From Zelonia costaricensis (Eukaryota > Euglenozoa > Kinetoplastea > Trypanosomatida > Trypanosomatidae): DNA of 64,000 nt. A program made the translations under genes and the position numbers. Shown piece by piece: positions 1 to 10,197 of this stretch. The first letter of the stretch is position 1, and each line of letters opens with the position of its first letter. The stretch lies in the NCBI GenBank assembly GCA_030849075.1, contig JASAOO010003449.1, positions 1 through 64,000 of the forward strand. The letters are read 5' to 3'. The notes beneath the pieces were generated by a model. That model searched no databases, had not been told where the DNA came from, and worked only from the letters and a program-made list of their open reading frames with translations.

Positions 1-899
1 TTGGTCCATTCCGGTGTGCCCCCGCTGAGGAGCGCGGCAGGGACGCGGAAACGCAAGACTCTCTAGACGCTGCCTAGTCCACATTTTTCTTGGACTCGAG
101 CAGCTCTAAGCAGGTGCAGCGGACTATGCTCGAACGCTTAGTCGGGGCACTCGGATGGTCGTCTCACGTGGGAGGGTGGGTGGTGACGGGGGTTCACGAG
201 GTTGCGGTGATGGGCGGTTGCAGGGAAAAATAGCGATAGGGGGCGCGAAAGGTCGGAGTGGCAGTGAGGAACACTCCACTTCACGGAGTGTGTGTGTGTG
301 TGTGTGTACCTCCGTGTGCCTGCGAGTCGGATGTGTTGAACAGCTTCTGCTTCAGTCCATCCTGCTGCTCTAGCGTGCGGGCGATGACAAGAGCAGGCGG
401 GTTGGTTTTACGACGGCATCGCCTTCCAGCAGACATCGCGAAGACACCCAAACAGCTTTGTTTTGGTTGCCTCGTCCATCCGAAGCGCATGCAACGTGAC
501 GGCAACAAGGCACCGCAACCCCGCCCCCACGTCGGTGCGAACGACCGACAGTGGCTTTCGAGGGAGAGAGAGCGAGGGCAGGGGACGGCGCTGCGGTAGC
601 CGGGCAGGTGGTCCAGGTGTGGAGTTGAATCTGAGAAGGTCTGACAAAGCGGGTTCACGTGACGGAGTCCGACAGGAAAAGCGGCCAGGTTATTGCATGT
701 GTGCGTGGTGCACAGCCAATCTGCATTGCGTGCACGCTCAGGCACACGGAGGCAAATGACACACGCATACAATGCAAAAAAAAAAAAAAAACAGCGTTTA
801 TGATAGAGGGCAGACAATCACACAAACACTCACACGCACACACAATTAACACAGTGAACGGGATAGCACCCGCGATGCCGCACCTGAGAGTGCGTGTTC
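1..899. other. Intergenic / 3' flank of DPP8-like gene
   Basis: No gene is supportable here. The stretch lies downstream of the DPP8-like stop codon and probably carries its 3' UTR. It contains a (TG)n tract at about 288-307 and an A-run at 776-791, which is a U-run in the minus-strand transcript. Open frames on either strand are low-complexity and show no domain. Confidence 0.6.
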
Positions 900-3473
900 T
901 TACAGCTGCTCCTCGAGGGTCTTGACGAGCTGGGCGTCGTGGTGCAGGCGCGACTGGAGGTTCTGGCGCAGCCCGTGGCGCTCGCCAGGGTACACGAGCA
1001 TGCAATACGGCTTCGCGTTGTCGATGAGCGCCTTGACGACGTGGCAGCTGTGCTCAAAGTGCACGTTCTCGTCGAGCAGGCCGTGCGCGATGTAGAGGCG
1101 GTTGCACTCCTCCGGGAAGCCGCTCGCGTAGTGGCCAATCGTGGAGGTCATGTACGCCTCGTTGCGCTTCCGTGCCGCCCCGGCTTCGGCAGCGCTGTCG
1201 TCCTCGTACAAGGTGCCCATGTACCGCTCCGTGTAGCCTGTGTCGTACAGCTTCCAGTCCCCCACGGGCGCCCCGGCGAAGCCCATCCGGAACACGTCAG
1301 CGGCCTGGCACATCGCCAGCAGCGTCGCGTAGCCGCCGTAGGACCACCCAAAGATGGCGACCCGCTTCGCATCCACCTGGAAGCTGCCCGGCATGCCGAG
1401 CTCGGCGCCAGGGGTGTTGCACAGGTGCCGCGTGACGTCGACGTAGTCGTCCGTCTCGAAGCTGCCCATCTTCTTCTTGCACACGCTCAAGTCGCGCAGC
1501 CCGTTCGCGTTGCTCATTTGGTTGTCCACCATGGCGACGTGGATGCCGTGGTGCAGCAGCACCTGCACTGGCGCCTTGAGCCGCATGTCGTAGTCGTTAT
1601 CGAAGACGAGCTGCACGTGCGGGCCACCGTAGACGCAGACGGCGAGTGGCCCAGGAGCGTTGGTGGGCGCTGTCGGGGACGCGAAGACCGCCGCGCTCAG
1701 CGGCACACCGCGGCGACTCGTCACCGTCACGACGTGGGGGGCCACGACGGGCAGCCCGGCAAAGGACTTGGTCGGGTCAGCCGCAGCCGCCGCGGCGGCG
1801 CTCGTGCCAGGCGCGGCGGCGATCCAGGCTGGCGCCACGATCTCCGCGCGCTCTGACGGGGTCGACACGCGGCTGGCGTACAGCTTCGCCGGTGCGGCGG
1901 TGCTGCTGGCGATGTAGTAGAGGTGGTCGCCCTTGACGCAGAAGCTGCAGACGTGCTCGTTCAGCGGGGTGAGGCGGGTGATGGCGTCCGCCGTGTACGG
2001 CGCGGACTCGAGCGCGAGCGGCACCTCGTAGATCGCCCGCGTCAGGCGCCCCTCGGCGTTCGCCAAAAAGTACACGCGATCGTCGCGGATCCGTTGCGAG
2101 CCCGGCACAACGTTCCACGCACCCGCCGTCAGCGGCTGCCACGCCGCGGGGCCGCTTGCCGCGTCAGCGGCAGCGCGGGCGTAGAGGTGGTAGTGCGCGG
2201 TGGGCGTCTCATCCGCGTGGCGGCACAGCACGTCGTACGTGGAGCCGTACTGGATCGGCTTCCCAGGCTGGCACTCCACCCACGCAAAGCCGATGTGCTG
2301 CTGCCACTCCACCTGCATCTCGGGTAGGGTTGCGTGGCCGATGATGTTGGCGACGGAGCCGGCGCTGCTGTACAGCTTGCGCAGATCCTCCTCCTTCTCG
2401 ATGACGGGCAGCGCGGCGATGGGGCACGTCATGACAGCGTAGTCCTCCTGCGCCCGGCTCACGACGGACACGTAGAGCGTGTCGGCGTTCTTGAAGCCAA
2501 AGCGCAGCAAGTACTCCGTCCACGGCGCAACCTTGCGAATCGCGGCGTCGGGAAGCAGGCGCATCTGCTGCGTCGCGACATCGTAGACGACAAGCGTCGT
2601 GCTCGCATTTGGGTCGCCGACGCGCGAGTACGGCATGTCCTCCACCTCCGCCTCGTACGACGGGCTCGCTGGCTCGCTCACAGGCACCTCGGGCGAGCCG
2701 ACACTCTTGAGCAGAGCGACGGAGCGGATGCTCGTGGAGTCGATGTAGGAGAAGACGACGTAGCGGTCCGTCGCATAGTGGCCCGTGTAGCGCGCGAACT
2801 CCTCCTGGATCATGTAGTCTGCCTCACCGCACTGGTGCAGTGCGTCCCCGATGTGGGTGATCTGCTGCACCGCCAGCGACAGCGGCGCCTCCTCGCTGGA
2901 TGGCGTCTCCGTCAGCGTGGCCTTGTAGACGTTGTTGTTGTTGACAAACGTCATGACGGTGTGGTCGCTCGGGTGCGCCGGGTCGAAGGACTTGATGGGC
3001 TGCACGAACAGGTTTGGCTTGCTACCCGTTGCCGCGAAGTGCGCCTTGTCCTCAGCCGACATGTAGTCGAAGATCTTCAGCGGTGCCTTGCCAGCGCGGG
3101 GGCCCTGCTGGTAGTAGACGAACACGTCAACACCGCTCGTGTAGAAGACGGCGTTGTCGCTATCGCGGACGTGGAAGCTCTTGATGCCGGTGGTCTGACT
3201 GCGTGTCCGCTCCCGCAGCATCTCCTCCTCCTTGGTCAGCTTCTTCTCGGCCGCGGCGCCGCTATCGGCCACGCTGTCGGACGCGATGACGCGCGTTGCG
3301 ACGGCGGCGCTGTCACCGACAGGCGCGGCGAAGAGCTCCTGCTGCTTGCCCTGCGTCCAGTACACGCGGTCGCCGACGACGGTGAGCTGCTGCGGCTTTC
3401 CAGCGGTCGAGGTGAAGGCCTCCATGTACTTGGACAGCTCCTCCATGTAGCTCTTGAGCGGTTTCGCCGCCAT
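900..3473 (-). CDS. Dipeptidyl peptidase 8-like serine peptidase (family S9B)
   Basis: An 857-residue prolyl oligopeptidase-family enzyme expected to release N-terminal X-Pro dipeptides. The N-terminal two thirds look like a beta-propeller and include a DPP8/9-like segment (IQEEFARYTGHY) whose paired glutamates bind the substrate N-terminus in this family. The C-terminal third is an alpha/beta hydrolase with nucleophile motif GWSYGGY (Ser711), a probable Asp801 in GLLDENVHFEH and His833 in PGERHGLR, so the triad is complete. I see no signal peptide or membrane anchor, so a cytosolic DPP8/9-type enzyme is likelier than a DPPIV-type ectoenzyme. The start was set at MAAKPLKSYMEELSK; the in-frame extension to 3563 encodes a TH-repeat from the (GT)n tract and is probably untranslated. 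It is the last gene of the array in transcription order. Confidence 0.93.
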   Translation of the reverse strand: MAAKPLKSYMEELSKYMEAFTSTAGKPQQLTVVGDRVYWTQGKQQELFAAPVGDSAAVATRVIASDSVADSGAAAEKKLTKEEEMLRERTRSQTTGIKSFHVRDSDNAVFYTSGVDVFVYYQQGPRAGKAPLKIFDYMSAEDKAHFAATGSKPNLFVQPIKSFDPAHPSDHTVMTFVNNNNVYKATLTETPSSEEAPLSLAVQQITHIGDALHQCGEADYMIQEEFARYTGHYATDRYVVFSYIDSTSIRSVALLKSVGSPEVPVSEPASPSYEAEVEDMPYSRVGDPNASTTLVVYDVATQQMRLLPDAAIRKVAPWTEYLLRFGFKNADTLYVSVVSRAQEDYAVMTCPIAALPVIEKEEDLRKLYSSAGSVANIIGHATLPEMQVEWQQHIGFAWVECQPGKPIQYGSTYDVLCRHADETPTAHYHLYARAAADAASGPAAWQPLTAGAWNVVPGSQRIRDDRVYFLANAEGRLTRAIYEVPLALESAPYTADAITRLTPLNEHVCSFCVKGDHLYYIASSTAAPAKLYASRVSTPSERAEIVAPAWIAAAPGTSAAAAAAADPTKSFAGLPVVAPHVVTVTSRRGVPLSAAVFASPTAPTNAPGPLAVCVYGGPHVQLVFDNDYDMRLKAPVQVLLHHGIHVAMVDNQMSNANGLRDLSVCKKKMGSFETDDYVDVTRHLCNTPGAELGMPGSFQVDAKRVAIFGWSYGGYATLLAMCQAADVFRMGFAGAPVGDWKLYDTGYTERYMGTLYEDDSAAEAGAARKRNEAYMTSTIGHYASGFPEECNRLYIAHGLLDENVHFEHSCHVVKALIDNAKPYCMLVYPGERHGLRQNLQSRLHHDAQLVKTLEEQL

Positions 3474-4323
3474 TGTGGAAAACGACGACGCGCTGAGCGG
3501 GAGAGAGGTGCACGTACGTCCGTGTGTGTGTGTGTGTGTGCGTATGCGGCTAAGCGGTGTCACAAGGGCAGAGAGGTGCCAAGGGGTAAGAGAGGTTCAC
3601 AGAAAAAAAAAGGGAACAAAGGCAGGCTGAAGCGCTCAAGGAGGGGAAGGGGGGGGGCCGAGGGGGGTGATGTCTGCGAGGAGCGAGAGGATGAGGGCCG
3701 CCCGGAGGGAATCAGCACGCGATATTCGAAGAGAGAGAGGGAGCGGGGGTGGTGGTGGTGGCGGTGGTGTGGGTGTGGGCAAGAGAGGAGAAGGAAGAGC
3801 GATAAGATCAGAGCTTCAGCCGTCGGGTGATGTCGAGTGCCGCATTTGTGAGAGAGAGAGTTGTTTGGGGGAGGGAGAGAGGCGAAGTGGGGGGAGGGGG
3901 CAGTGGCCGCGAAGGGAGAGAGACGAGGGAGGCGCGTGAGTGGGTGGGCATGGACACGGGCAGTCCCACGGCGCCGATCTACCGAAGAGGAGAAGGGTCA
4001 AGAGGGGATGGGGGCGACAAGAGCGAGTCTCTTCCGCGTGCTGACTGCGCAGACGGTCAAAAGACGCCGCGCAGCACGTGAGAGTGCGGTGCGCTGTCGT
4101 GTGCCCACGCCTGGAATCGTCGATCGCAGGTATTGAAGTAGAGTGCCACAACGCCATCACATTCGCTGATAAAGCTGACGAGGACGCTGGCAAGGGCGGC
4201 GTCGCTTGAACGCACTGACGCGGGCAAGCCGACGTGCACGCATATACAGGACCAAGGGCACGAACCAAACAAGCCAAGTGGAAGACTCGTGAGGACTGCC
4301 AGCAGGGAGATGGGAAGAGGCGC
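3474..4323. other. Intergenic, polypurine-rich
   Basis: This 850-bp gap separates the cullin-like stop from the DPP8-like start. It has a (TG)n tract near 3522-3541 and several G/A runs, which are polypyrimidine tracts on the coding strand. No gene is supportable. Confidence 0.6.
3635..3658 (-). promoter_or_regulatory. Putative polypyrimidine tract and spliced-leader acceptor, DPP8-like
   Basis: Read on the minus strand, a C/T-only-rich run (3640-3658) is followed by TTGAG. The AG at 3636-3635 would leave a 5' UTR of about 161 nt. This is pattern-based; other AGs lie nearby. Confidence 0.35.
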
Positions 4324-7300
4324 CTAGGACAGGTACATGTACTCGCCCTGCTCCCCGCGCTGGAGGAACTCTTTATCAATGAGGTGCCCAACGCAGCGCT
4401 TGAAAAGCCCTGGCATCAGCACGAACTGGTCCTCCAGCGCCGCGGCAACGCGCTCGGCGAGGTCGCGGTGGGCCAGCACCCGCTCCCCCTTCATGACACG
4501 CACAATGCACACCTTGACCTTGTGCGTCCGGTCCGCCGAGTAGGTCGGGGACGACAGCTCCCTGGCCGCGGCTCCGGCGAGCGCCGCGTCGCTAGAACAC
4601 GGCACGGCTCCAAGGCGCGGGCGGGGCTGGGACTTGGCCGCCGCCGGGGCGGGGCTAGCGATGCCGGTCGGGGTGCCGCCACCGCTCTTGTCGGCACGGT
4701 CCTCGTCCGCATCCCCGCCCTCCGCGTCGTCCGTCGTGTCGACGTCGGCGAGCATCAGCGTACGCAGCTCCCACTGCTGCTGCGCCGCCGCCCGGACGTC
4801 AACCACGACGCGCCTCGTGTGGAGCTCCTCCACGTCGTCGCGCAGCGCGTACGTCACCTGCCGCGTCCCGACCACGACGCTGCGCACCACCACCGACGCC
4901 TTGACCAGCTCGTGCAGCAGGTGGGCGAGCAGCGGCTTCGGCGCGGGCGTCGGCAACGCCTTGTGCAAGGCGTCGAAGGAGTGCGCCTGCTCGCCGGCGC
5001 GGTCGAGCAGCTGGCACACGAGCAGCGTCAGCGGTGGGCCGGAGATGAGCACGGCGTGCGACGGCGCGCGCTGCGAGTGCGGCGCGTTCTTTGAAAGTAC
5101 GTAGAAGTCGAGTTGACCGTCGCCCAGCGGCCAGCGGAGCCGCCGCCGCTCGAGCTGCCCGTCCACCGGCACCGGCACCGTCACCGAGGTACGGTCATCG
5201 GCAATGGTGCTCTGCCCCCCGTCAGAGATGTCCCCGTAGTTCCCCAGCGCCCCTGCGCCGCCGCCGCCACCGCCGGCGATGGAGGAGAGGTGGCTGCCGT
5301 GGTAGGACGAGTTGGAGCGGGTGTACGTCGCGCGGTGCTGCTCCAGCGAGCGCAGCGTCAGCAGCCCACCGTACGCCTCACTGTAGTCCTCCGACTCGTT
5401 GTCGGAGCCGTGGTACCCGAAGTCGCCGGCCTGCCGCCCCGTGCGGCGCACCGCGTTGCCCAGGGCGGAGGAGAAGCCGCGCACAACAGCCGCCGCCGTG
5501 GCGGTGCGCTGCTGCGTGGCAGCGGCCAGGGAGTTGGTGGTGAGATAGAGCGAGGACCCGGCATTGCCGCCGGTGCCGCGTCGAGAGTACCCGCCGGGAA
5601 CGTCTGCGCTGTCGCTCAGACTGTTCAGCATGCTCTCCACGCCACGCGTCGCGCGGCCGTAGCCTTCGAACGGCCGGGCGTGACCCTCGTACAGCCACTC
5701 CACCCGCAGCACCGCGTCCACGATGCGGTCGTCCAGCAGCTGGTGGCGCTCCCACAGCTGACGCAGTCGACGCGAGGGCAGGAGGACGGCCGTGTGTGGC
5801 TGCCACCACGCCTGGCACAGCACTCGCACGTTGTGGATAAGTCCGAAGGTGCCGTGGTGCAGCGGGCCGGCCGCCGCCGCCAGCGTCTCGGCGTCACGCG
5901 TGGCCACGAGCTGCGTCCCCTCCGCAGTCATGCCCATCGCGGCGGCCGCCTTCAGCTCCTGCGGCTCTCCGTCCCACCTGCCGTCCACCCCAGCCGGCAG
6001 CAGCGGCCCTGGCGCCGCGTTGCGCGGGTCCGACATGGCGAGCTGCAGATCGCGCAGGAGTGTCAGACACGGGGCCGCGACGGCCGCACCGAGGCGATAC
6101 GCCATGCGGCCCACCACCTGCGACTCCACCGCCAGGTCGGCTGGCGTGCGCGCCATCATGACCAGCGGCGCGAGGTAGCCCTTAAGGAGCGCAACAAACA
6201 TGTCCTTGGAGTTGAGCAGCGAGGCTATGTTCAGCACCGTGTCCACGGCGTCGAGGGCGGCGGCCGGGGGCTGCCGCTCAGCCCCTTGGCGCATGAGCGC
6301 GTACAGGGCCTGCGCCAGCGTCAGCACTGCGCGCCGCTCGTGCGCGGCGAGGAAGCCCTGGAAGCCCTTGCGGACGGCCGTGATCGTGAGCACCGCCGGC
6401 GAGGTCGGCGCCGACAGCGTGGTCGTCACGACGCTCTCGTACTCGCCGCTCTCCTGCTCCAGCAGCACCGCCCCGCGCTCCTGCCCGCTCGCGGTTAGAC
6501 CCGTTTCCATCAGCGGCGGCTGGCGGCGGGCGCGGCTGGCCTGGCCACTCAAGGCCGCACCCGACGCGGCTTCGGCGGTGCTGACTGGGGTGCTGCTCCC
6601 CTGCAGAGCCGCGTACGTCATGTCCAGCAGAAACATCATGCGGGCCAGCACCGCCTGCGGAAAAGGCGTGACACGCTCTGCGACAGGCGGCTGCGGCTGC
6701 GGCGCGGGCGTTGTGATGCCCGCCGCTCGCCCCTCGTCCCCCTCCGCAGCGGCCACCACCACCACTGCCTTCTTCTTCCTCCGCTTGCTCGTCCCCGCTG
6801 CCGCCGCTGAGGCTTGTGTGGCGGCGGCGGCTTGCCGGCTCTCCTCGGCGGCCTCGGCCTCTGCCAGGTACGAGGCCAGGTAGGCCTGGACGTTGGTGCT
6901 GAAGCTCGTGAAGAGCTGCTGCTGCCCCGCTGCGGCGGCTTTGTCCTGCGCCACGAAGCGGCTGCGACGGGGCATGAGGTAGAGCAGGGACGGGAAGCCC
7001 TCGTCCGGCAGCGTCGCCACCTGATGCAGCTGCGCCGCACGCGAGAGCCGCTGCGTGGCCGGGTTGGCATCGCTCGCCGTCCTGCCCGCGCCGCGGTGGG
7101 CACCGGCACCACCATCGCCAGCCCCACGAGTACCACGTGCAGCTCCTGCTGCGGCCCCGCTGCGATGGCGCCTGCGCGCTGCACGTTGCGAGTCGCCGGG
7201 TGCGCCATCCGCTGCTTCCCCACCAACGTCTGCGCGTCCCTGACGCCGTCCCTCGTCCGCTGCAGTCGCCGTCCCCGTAGCGCTGCGCCGCGCATGGCCG

Positions 7301-10197
7301 CCCGCGCTGCCGGCCTCGTCGACTCCTGCGAAGTCGGAGTGGTCACCGTTGTCGCTGGAGCTGCTCTCCGCTGTGTAGAGGCTACTGCCACCCAGCCCGG
7401 CGCCGCTTGCGGCCCCGCTGCCCATGCCGTTGTCGCCGACGCCGCCGCCGCCTGCCCCCGTGCCAGGACGTCGCGCCGTCACTCCGCGCTGCGGCACCTG
7501 CAGGAGCCCTTTGCGGGCGCGCTGCTGCTGCTGCTGCAGGAGGACTCGCTTCAGGTCGAGGCCGCGGCCGCGGGTGCGCGTGAAGGCGTGCCCCACCTCG
7601 CCCCCGCCGCTGTGCACGTGGATGCTCGCGTCGCCGCCGGTGGGCACGGCGCCGTCTGCACCGTACGTGACGGTGGGGGAGGCGGGCGGCCAAATCACGC
7701 TCGAGGCGCGCGACGGGGCATCGCGCCAGTCCGCCGAGGCGACGGAGCGGCGATCGGTTGCGCTTGGCGTCACAGGGCTCACCAGCGCCTCGCTTCCTGC
7801 TACCTCCGCAGTGGCGGCAGCGGTAGCAGCGCGGCCGCCGGCAGCATCCCGTTCCCAGCTGTTGCCAGTCGTTCCAGCCGCCTCGAGGCGTCGGTGGGCG
7901 TCGTCGCACATGGCGACCCACAGCGGCACTGCCCAGCGCCGCGCGAAGTTTGCGACAGCCGCGTTGGTGGGCGTAAAGAGGACCGCCTCGTCAAAGCCGT
8001 CGAGCGGCGAGGCAGCTGAGGTGCGGCGGCCCCTGGGCTGGCCGGCGCGCACGGCCTCCCCGACGATGGGCACCGAGGAGGGCAGCATCACCCCACACAG
8101 GCCGCACAGGAAGGCGTTGAGGCTCTCCAGCATGCGGGTGCGGCCCCACGGCGTCAGCGCGCCGAGGAAGTGCGTCGTGCCGGTGTTGAGGAACAGCAGC
8201 TTCGTGCGGAGCCGCACGTACGCCTGCAGGATGTCCCGCAACACCCGAATCGCATCGGCCAGCGTGCTTGTCGTTGTCGTTGTCGTGGCGGCGGCGGCGG
8301 GTGCATCACTGGCAGCGGCAGCGGCAGTGGCGTCACCAACGAACGCCGACGGGTCTGCCGCGTGCACGGCGGCCTCCTCGAAGGAAGTGAGGGCGAGCTG
8401 GGTGCCGTAGACAGCCGCGACTTGCTTGCCGTGCTCCACGAGCCAGCGCTGCAGATAGTGAATGCGGCAGTCCTCTGCCATCAGCAGTAGCTTGAAGACG
8501 TTGCGCAGGACGTACTCGCTTTGCTGTGTCCGCCGAGCCGCACGCGACGCGGACGAGGCGCTGGTCACAGTCTCGAAAGACGCGCGTGGGGTCTCGGAGA
8601 AGGACAGCAGCGGCGAGGGTGGGGCGGACCACACCACCGGGTCCTCATCCGCGTCCTCCGCGTGCTCTCCGCCGTCCTCGGCGTCCGCCGCTGCGTCTCC
8701 CGCCAGTGCTTCGAGCAGCGACGGACTCGCGAGCCGCTCGTGCAGGGCGCGGGCGATGGCAGACGCCTGCTGCTGCTGGTGGAGGCGGGCGCGGTGCACG
8801 CGAGGCAGCAGGAGGAAGAGTAGCGCCTCTGCCGTCGCGTCGTGGATCTCATCAAGGTTCTCGCAGGCCACGCTGCGCATCGCGCTGGCGAGCAGCCGCG
8901 CCGTCGTTGGGAACGGAGACGAGGGAGGCGGCCAGGAGGGGGACGTGGTGGTGGATGGGGGCCCCGACTCACGGCGAGTCGACCTCGCCTCACCCGCCGT
9001 CGCGGCGCCGTTGCGCTCTTCGCGCTGCCCCGCAGAGGCGGCGGCAAGGCTGGTGTTGCTACCACTGCGACTGTGCTCTACACTACCCCGCACACCACTC
9101 CCCGAGGCGGTCCGCGCAGAGAGCGAGGGCGGCGGCAGTGGGGACCTCGAGACGGCGCCGCCGGCGCGCGCCGGCCCGTCGACACCACTGGCGCTGCCGT
9201 TTAGCGACACGGTGCGGGGCAGCACGCCGCGCCGCCACTGCGGCACCGACAACGGCCGCGGCGACAGCGTGCTGGCCGAGGCGCCCACACGTGGTGGGTC
9301 TCGCGATGCCGAGGACTGTCCGACGGCGTCCGTCTGCGACTGGTTGAGCAACTGCTGCTGCTGCTGTGCCGGCGCACAACCGCGCCGCTGCCGCTGCTCC
9401 TCCAACTCCTCGAGCAGCGCGTCGTAGCGGAGGAAGTAGAGCGACAGGAGGGCCTTGAAGCGGTGGTAGTGCTGGGCCACCACCACCCAGGTGTAGGCGT
9501 AGTGCATGGCCGGCACTGCAGGCGGCGGCGGCTCGGCGGCTCCGGCGGGTAGCGTGCACCACACCGCAAAGATGTGGTCGACGGCGCTGCTCCACACCTC
9601 CGGCAGGCTCGGCGAGCGGTGTGCAGTGCTGCACGAGGCTGCGGTCGCGCTGTTGCTCATCACACCCGGGCTCCAGAATTCGAGGGGCGCAAGCAGCGCG
9701 CAGGGGAAGGACGTCCGCGTCGTGGCGCTGCCCTGGCCGGGGGCCGCGGCCCGGTGCTGCTGCTCCTCGTGCCCGCTGGTCTCCCGCGTTGTGCACGGTG
9801 CGGTCGGTGGAGGCGTTGCGCGGCGGCGCAGCGCGGGTGGCAGCGTGAAGACGTGTCCAGACGCGATGGCCAGCTGATTGGCCCAGGCGACGATGGTGAC
9901 CCACAGGAGGTTCTGCACGATGAAGAAGGAGTTGTACCGCGCGTCCTCGGCGAGGTGGCGCACCTGCGACAGCAGGCTGTACACCCGCGCATACGTGGCC
10001 GTGCTCGAGGTTGTCGCGGGGGATGGCGAGGCGCTCTCGCGGTCTGCCGCCGCCGGGGCTCCTGCGTGACCGATGCCGCTTTCACCGAAGATGTTCAGCG
10101 GGAAGGGGTAGCGGCGGTGCGACTCGGCCGCGGCGCGGTGCAGCTCCGCGTTGACCAACTCCCATTCTTCGATGAGACTGTGCAGAGAGACGGTCAT
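4324..10197 (-). CDS. Very large cullin-like protein with C-terminal neddylation domain
   Basis: A 1957-residue protein whose last ~80 residues match the cullin neddylation (winged-helix) domain: CIVRVMKGERVLAHRDL with candidate NEDD8-acceptor Lys1903, then HLIDKEFLQR and the terminal aromatic EYMYLS. Upstream, PLGDGQLDFYVLSK and the segment after it resemble the last cullin-homology part that holds an RBX RING protein. Cullins scaffold SCF-type ubiquitin ligases. Family members are usually 750-900 residues; here long Ala/Gly/Ser/Gln/Arg-rich inserts (for example about residues 290-460 and 820-1060) more than double the length. The start was set at MTVSLHSLIEEWEL; the longer frame to 10287 starts in a (GT)n tract. 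I cannot say which cullin class it belongs to. It could also be APC2-like, but the VRVMK motif favours a neddylated cullin. Confidence 0.85.
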   Translation of the reverse strand: MTVSLHSLIEEWELVNAELHRAAAESHRRYPFPLNIFGESGIGHAGAPAAADRESASPSPATTSSTATYARVYSLLSQVRHLAEDARYNSFFIVQNLLWVTIVAWANQLAIASGHVFTLPPALRRRATPPPTAPCTTRETSGHEEQQHRAAAPGQGSATTRTSFPCALLAPLEFWSPGVMSNSATAASCSTAHRSPSLPEVWSSAVDHIFAVWCTLPAGAAEPPPPAVPAMHYAYTWVVVAQHYHRFKALLSLYFLRYDALLEELEEQRQRRGCAPAQQQQQLLNQSQTDAVGQSSASRDPPRVGASASTLSPRPLSVPQWRRGVLPRTVSLNGSASGVDGPARAGGAVSRSPLPPPSLSARTASGSGVRGSVEHSRSGSNTSLAAASAGQREERNGAATAGEARSTRRESGPPSTTTSPSWPPPSSPFPTTARLLASAMRSVACENLDEIHDATAEALLFLLLPRVHRARLHQQQQASAIARALHERLASPSLLEALAGDAAADAEDGGEHAEDADEDPVVWSAPPSPLLSFSETPRASFETVTSASSASRAARRTQQSEYVLRNVFKLLLMAEDCRIHYLQRWLVEHGKQVAAVYGTQLALTSFEEAAVHAADPSAFVGDATAAAAASDAPAAAATTTTTTSTLADAIRVLRDILQAYVRLRTKLLFLNTGTTHFLGALTPWGRTRMLESLNAFLCGLCGVMLPSSVPIVGEAVRAGQPRGRRTSAASPLDGFDEAVLFTPTNAAVANFARRWAVPLWVAMCDDAHRRLEAAGTTGNSWERDAAGGRAATAAATAEVAGSEALVSPVTPSATDRRSVASADWRDAPSRASSVIWPPASPTVTYGADGAVPTGGDASIHVHSGGGEVGHAFTRTRGRGLDLKRVLLQQQQQRARKGLLQVPQRGVTARRPGTGAGGGGVGDNGMGSGAASGAGLGGSSLYTAESSSSDNGDHSDFAGVDEAGSAGGHARRSATGTATAADEGRRQGRADVGGEAADGAPGDSQRAARRRHRSGAAAGAARGTRGAGDGGAGAHRGAGRTASDANPATQRLSRAAQLHQVATLPDEGFPSLLYLMPRRSRFVAQDKAAAAGQQQLFTSFSTNVQAYLASYLAEAEAAEESRQAAAATQASAAAAGTSKRRKKKAVVVVAAAEGDEGRAAGITTPAPQPQPPVAERVTPFPQAVLARMMFLLDMTYAALQGSSTPVSTAEAASGAALSGQASRARRQPPLMETGLTASGQERGAVLLEQESGEYESVVTTTLSAPTSPAVLTITAVRKGFQGFLAAHERRAVLTLAQALYALMRQGAERQPPAAALDAVDTVLNIASLLNSKDMFVALLKGYLAPLVMMARTPADLAVESQVVGRMAYRLGAAVAAPCLTLLRDLQLAMSDPRNAAPGPLLPAGVDGRWDGEPQELKAAAAMGMTAEGTQLVATRDAETLAAAAGPLHHGTFGLIHNVRVLCQAWWQPHTAVLLPSRRLRQLWERHQLLDDRIVDAVLRVEWLYEGHARPFEGYGRATRGVESMLNSLSDSADVPGGYSRRGTGGNAGSSLYLTTNSLAAATQQRTATAAAVVRGFSSALGNAVRRTGRQAGDFGYHGSDNESEDYSEAYGGLLTLRSLEQHRATYTRSNSSYHGSHLSSIAGGGGGGAGALGNYGDISDGGQSTIADDRTSVTVPVPVDGQLERRRLRWPLGDGQLDFYVLSKNAPHSQRAPSHAVLISGPPLTLLVCQLLDRAGEQAHSFDALHKALPTPAPKPLLAHLLHELVKASVVVRSVVVGTRQVTYALRDDVEELHTRRVVVDVRAAAQQQWELRTLMLADVDTTDDAEGGDADEDRADKSGGGTPTGIASPAPAAAKSQPRPRLGAVPCSSDAALAGAAARELSSPTYSADRTHKVKVCIVRVMKGERVLAHRDLAERVAAALEDQFVLMPGLFKRCVGHLIDKEFLQRGEQGEYMYLS

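Noticed and set aside
894..1856. Long plus-strand open frame antisense to the DPP8-like gene
   Set aside because: It is a frame shadow of a well-supported minus-strand gene in GC-rich sequence, with no domain; the same applies to 2334-3830, 5113-6498, 21164-22207, 27884-29350, 31357-32730, 37681-39228, 43850-45379, 51022-52449 and 59503-61290.
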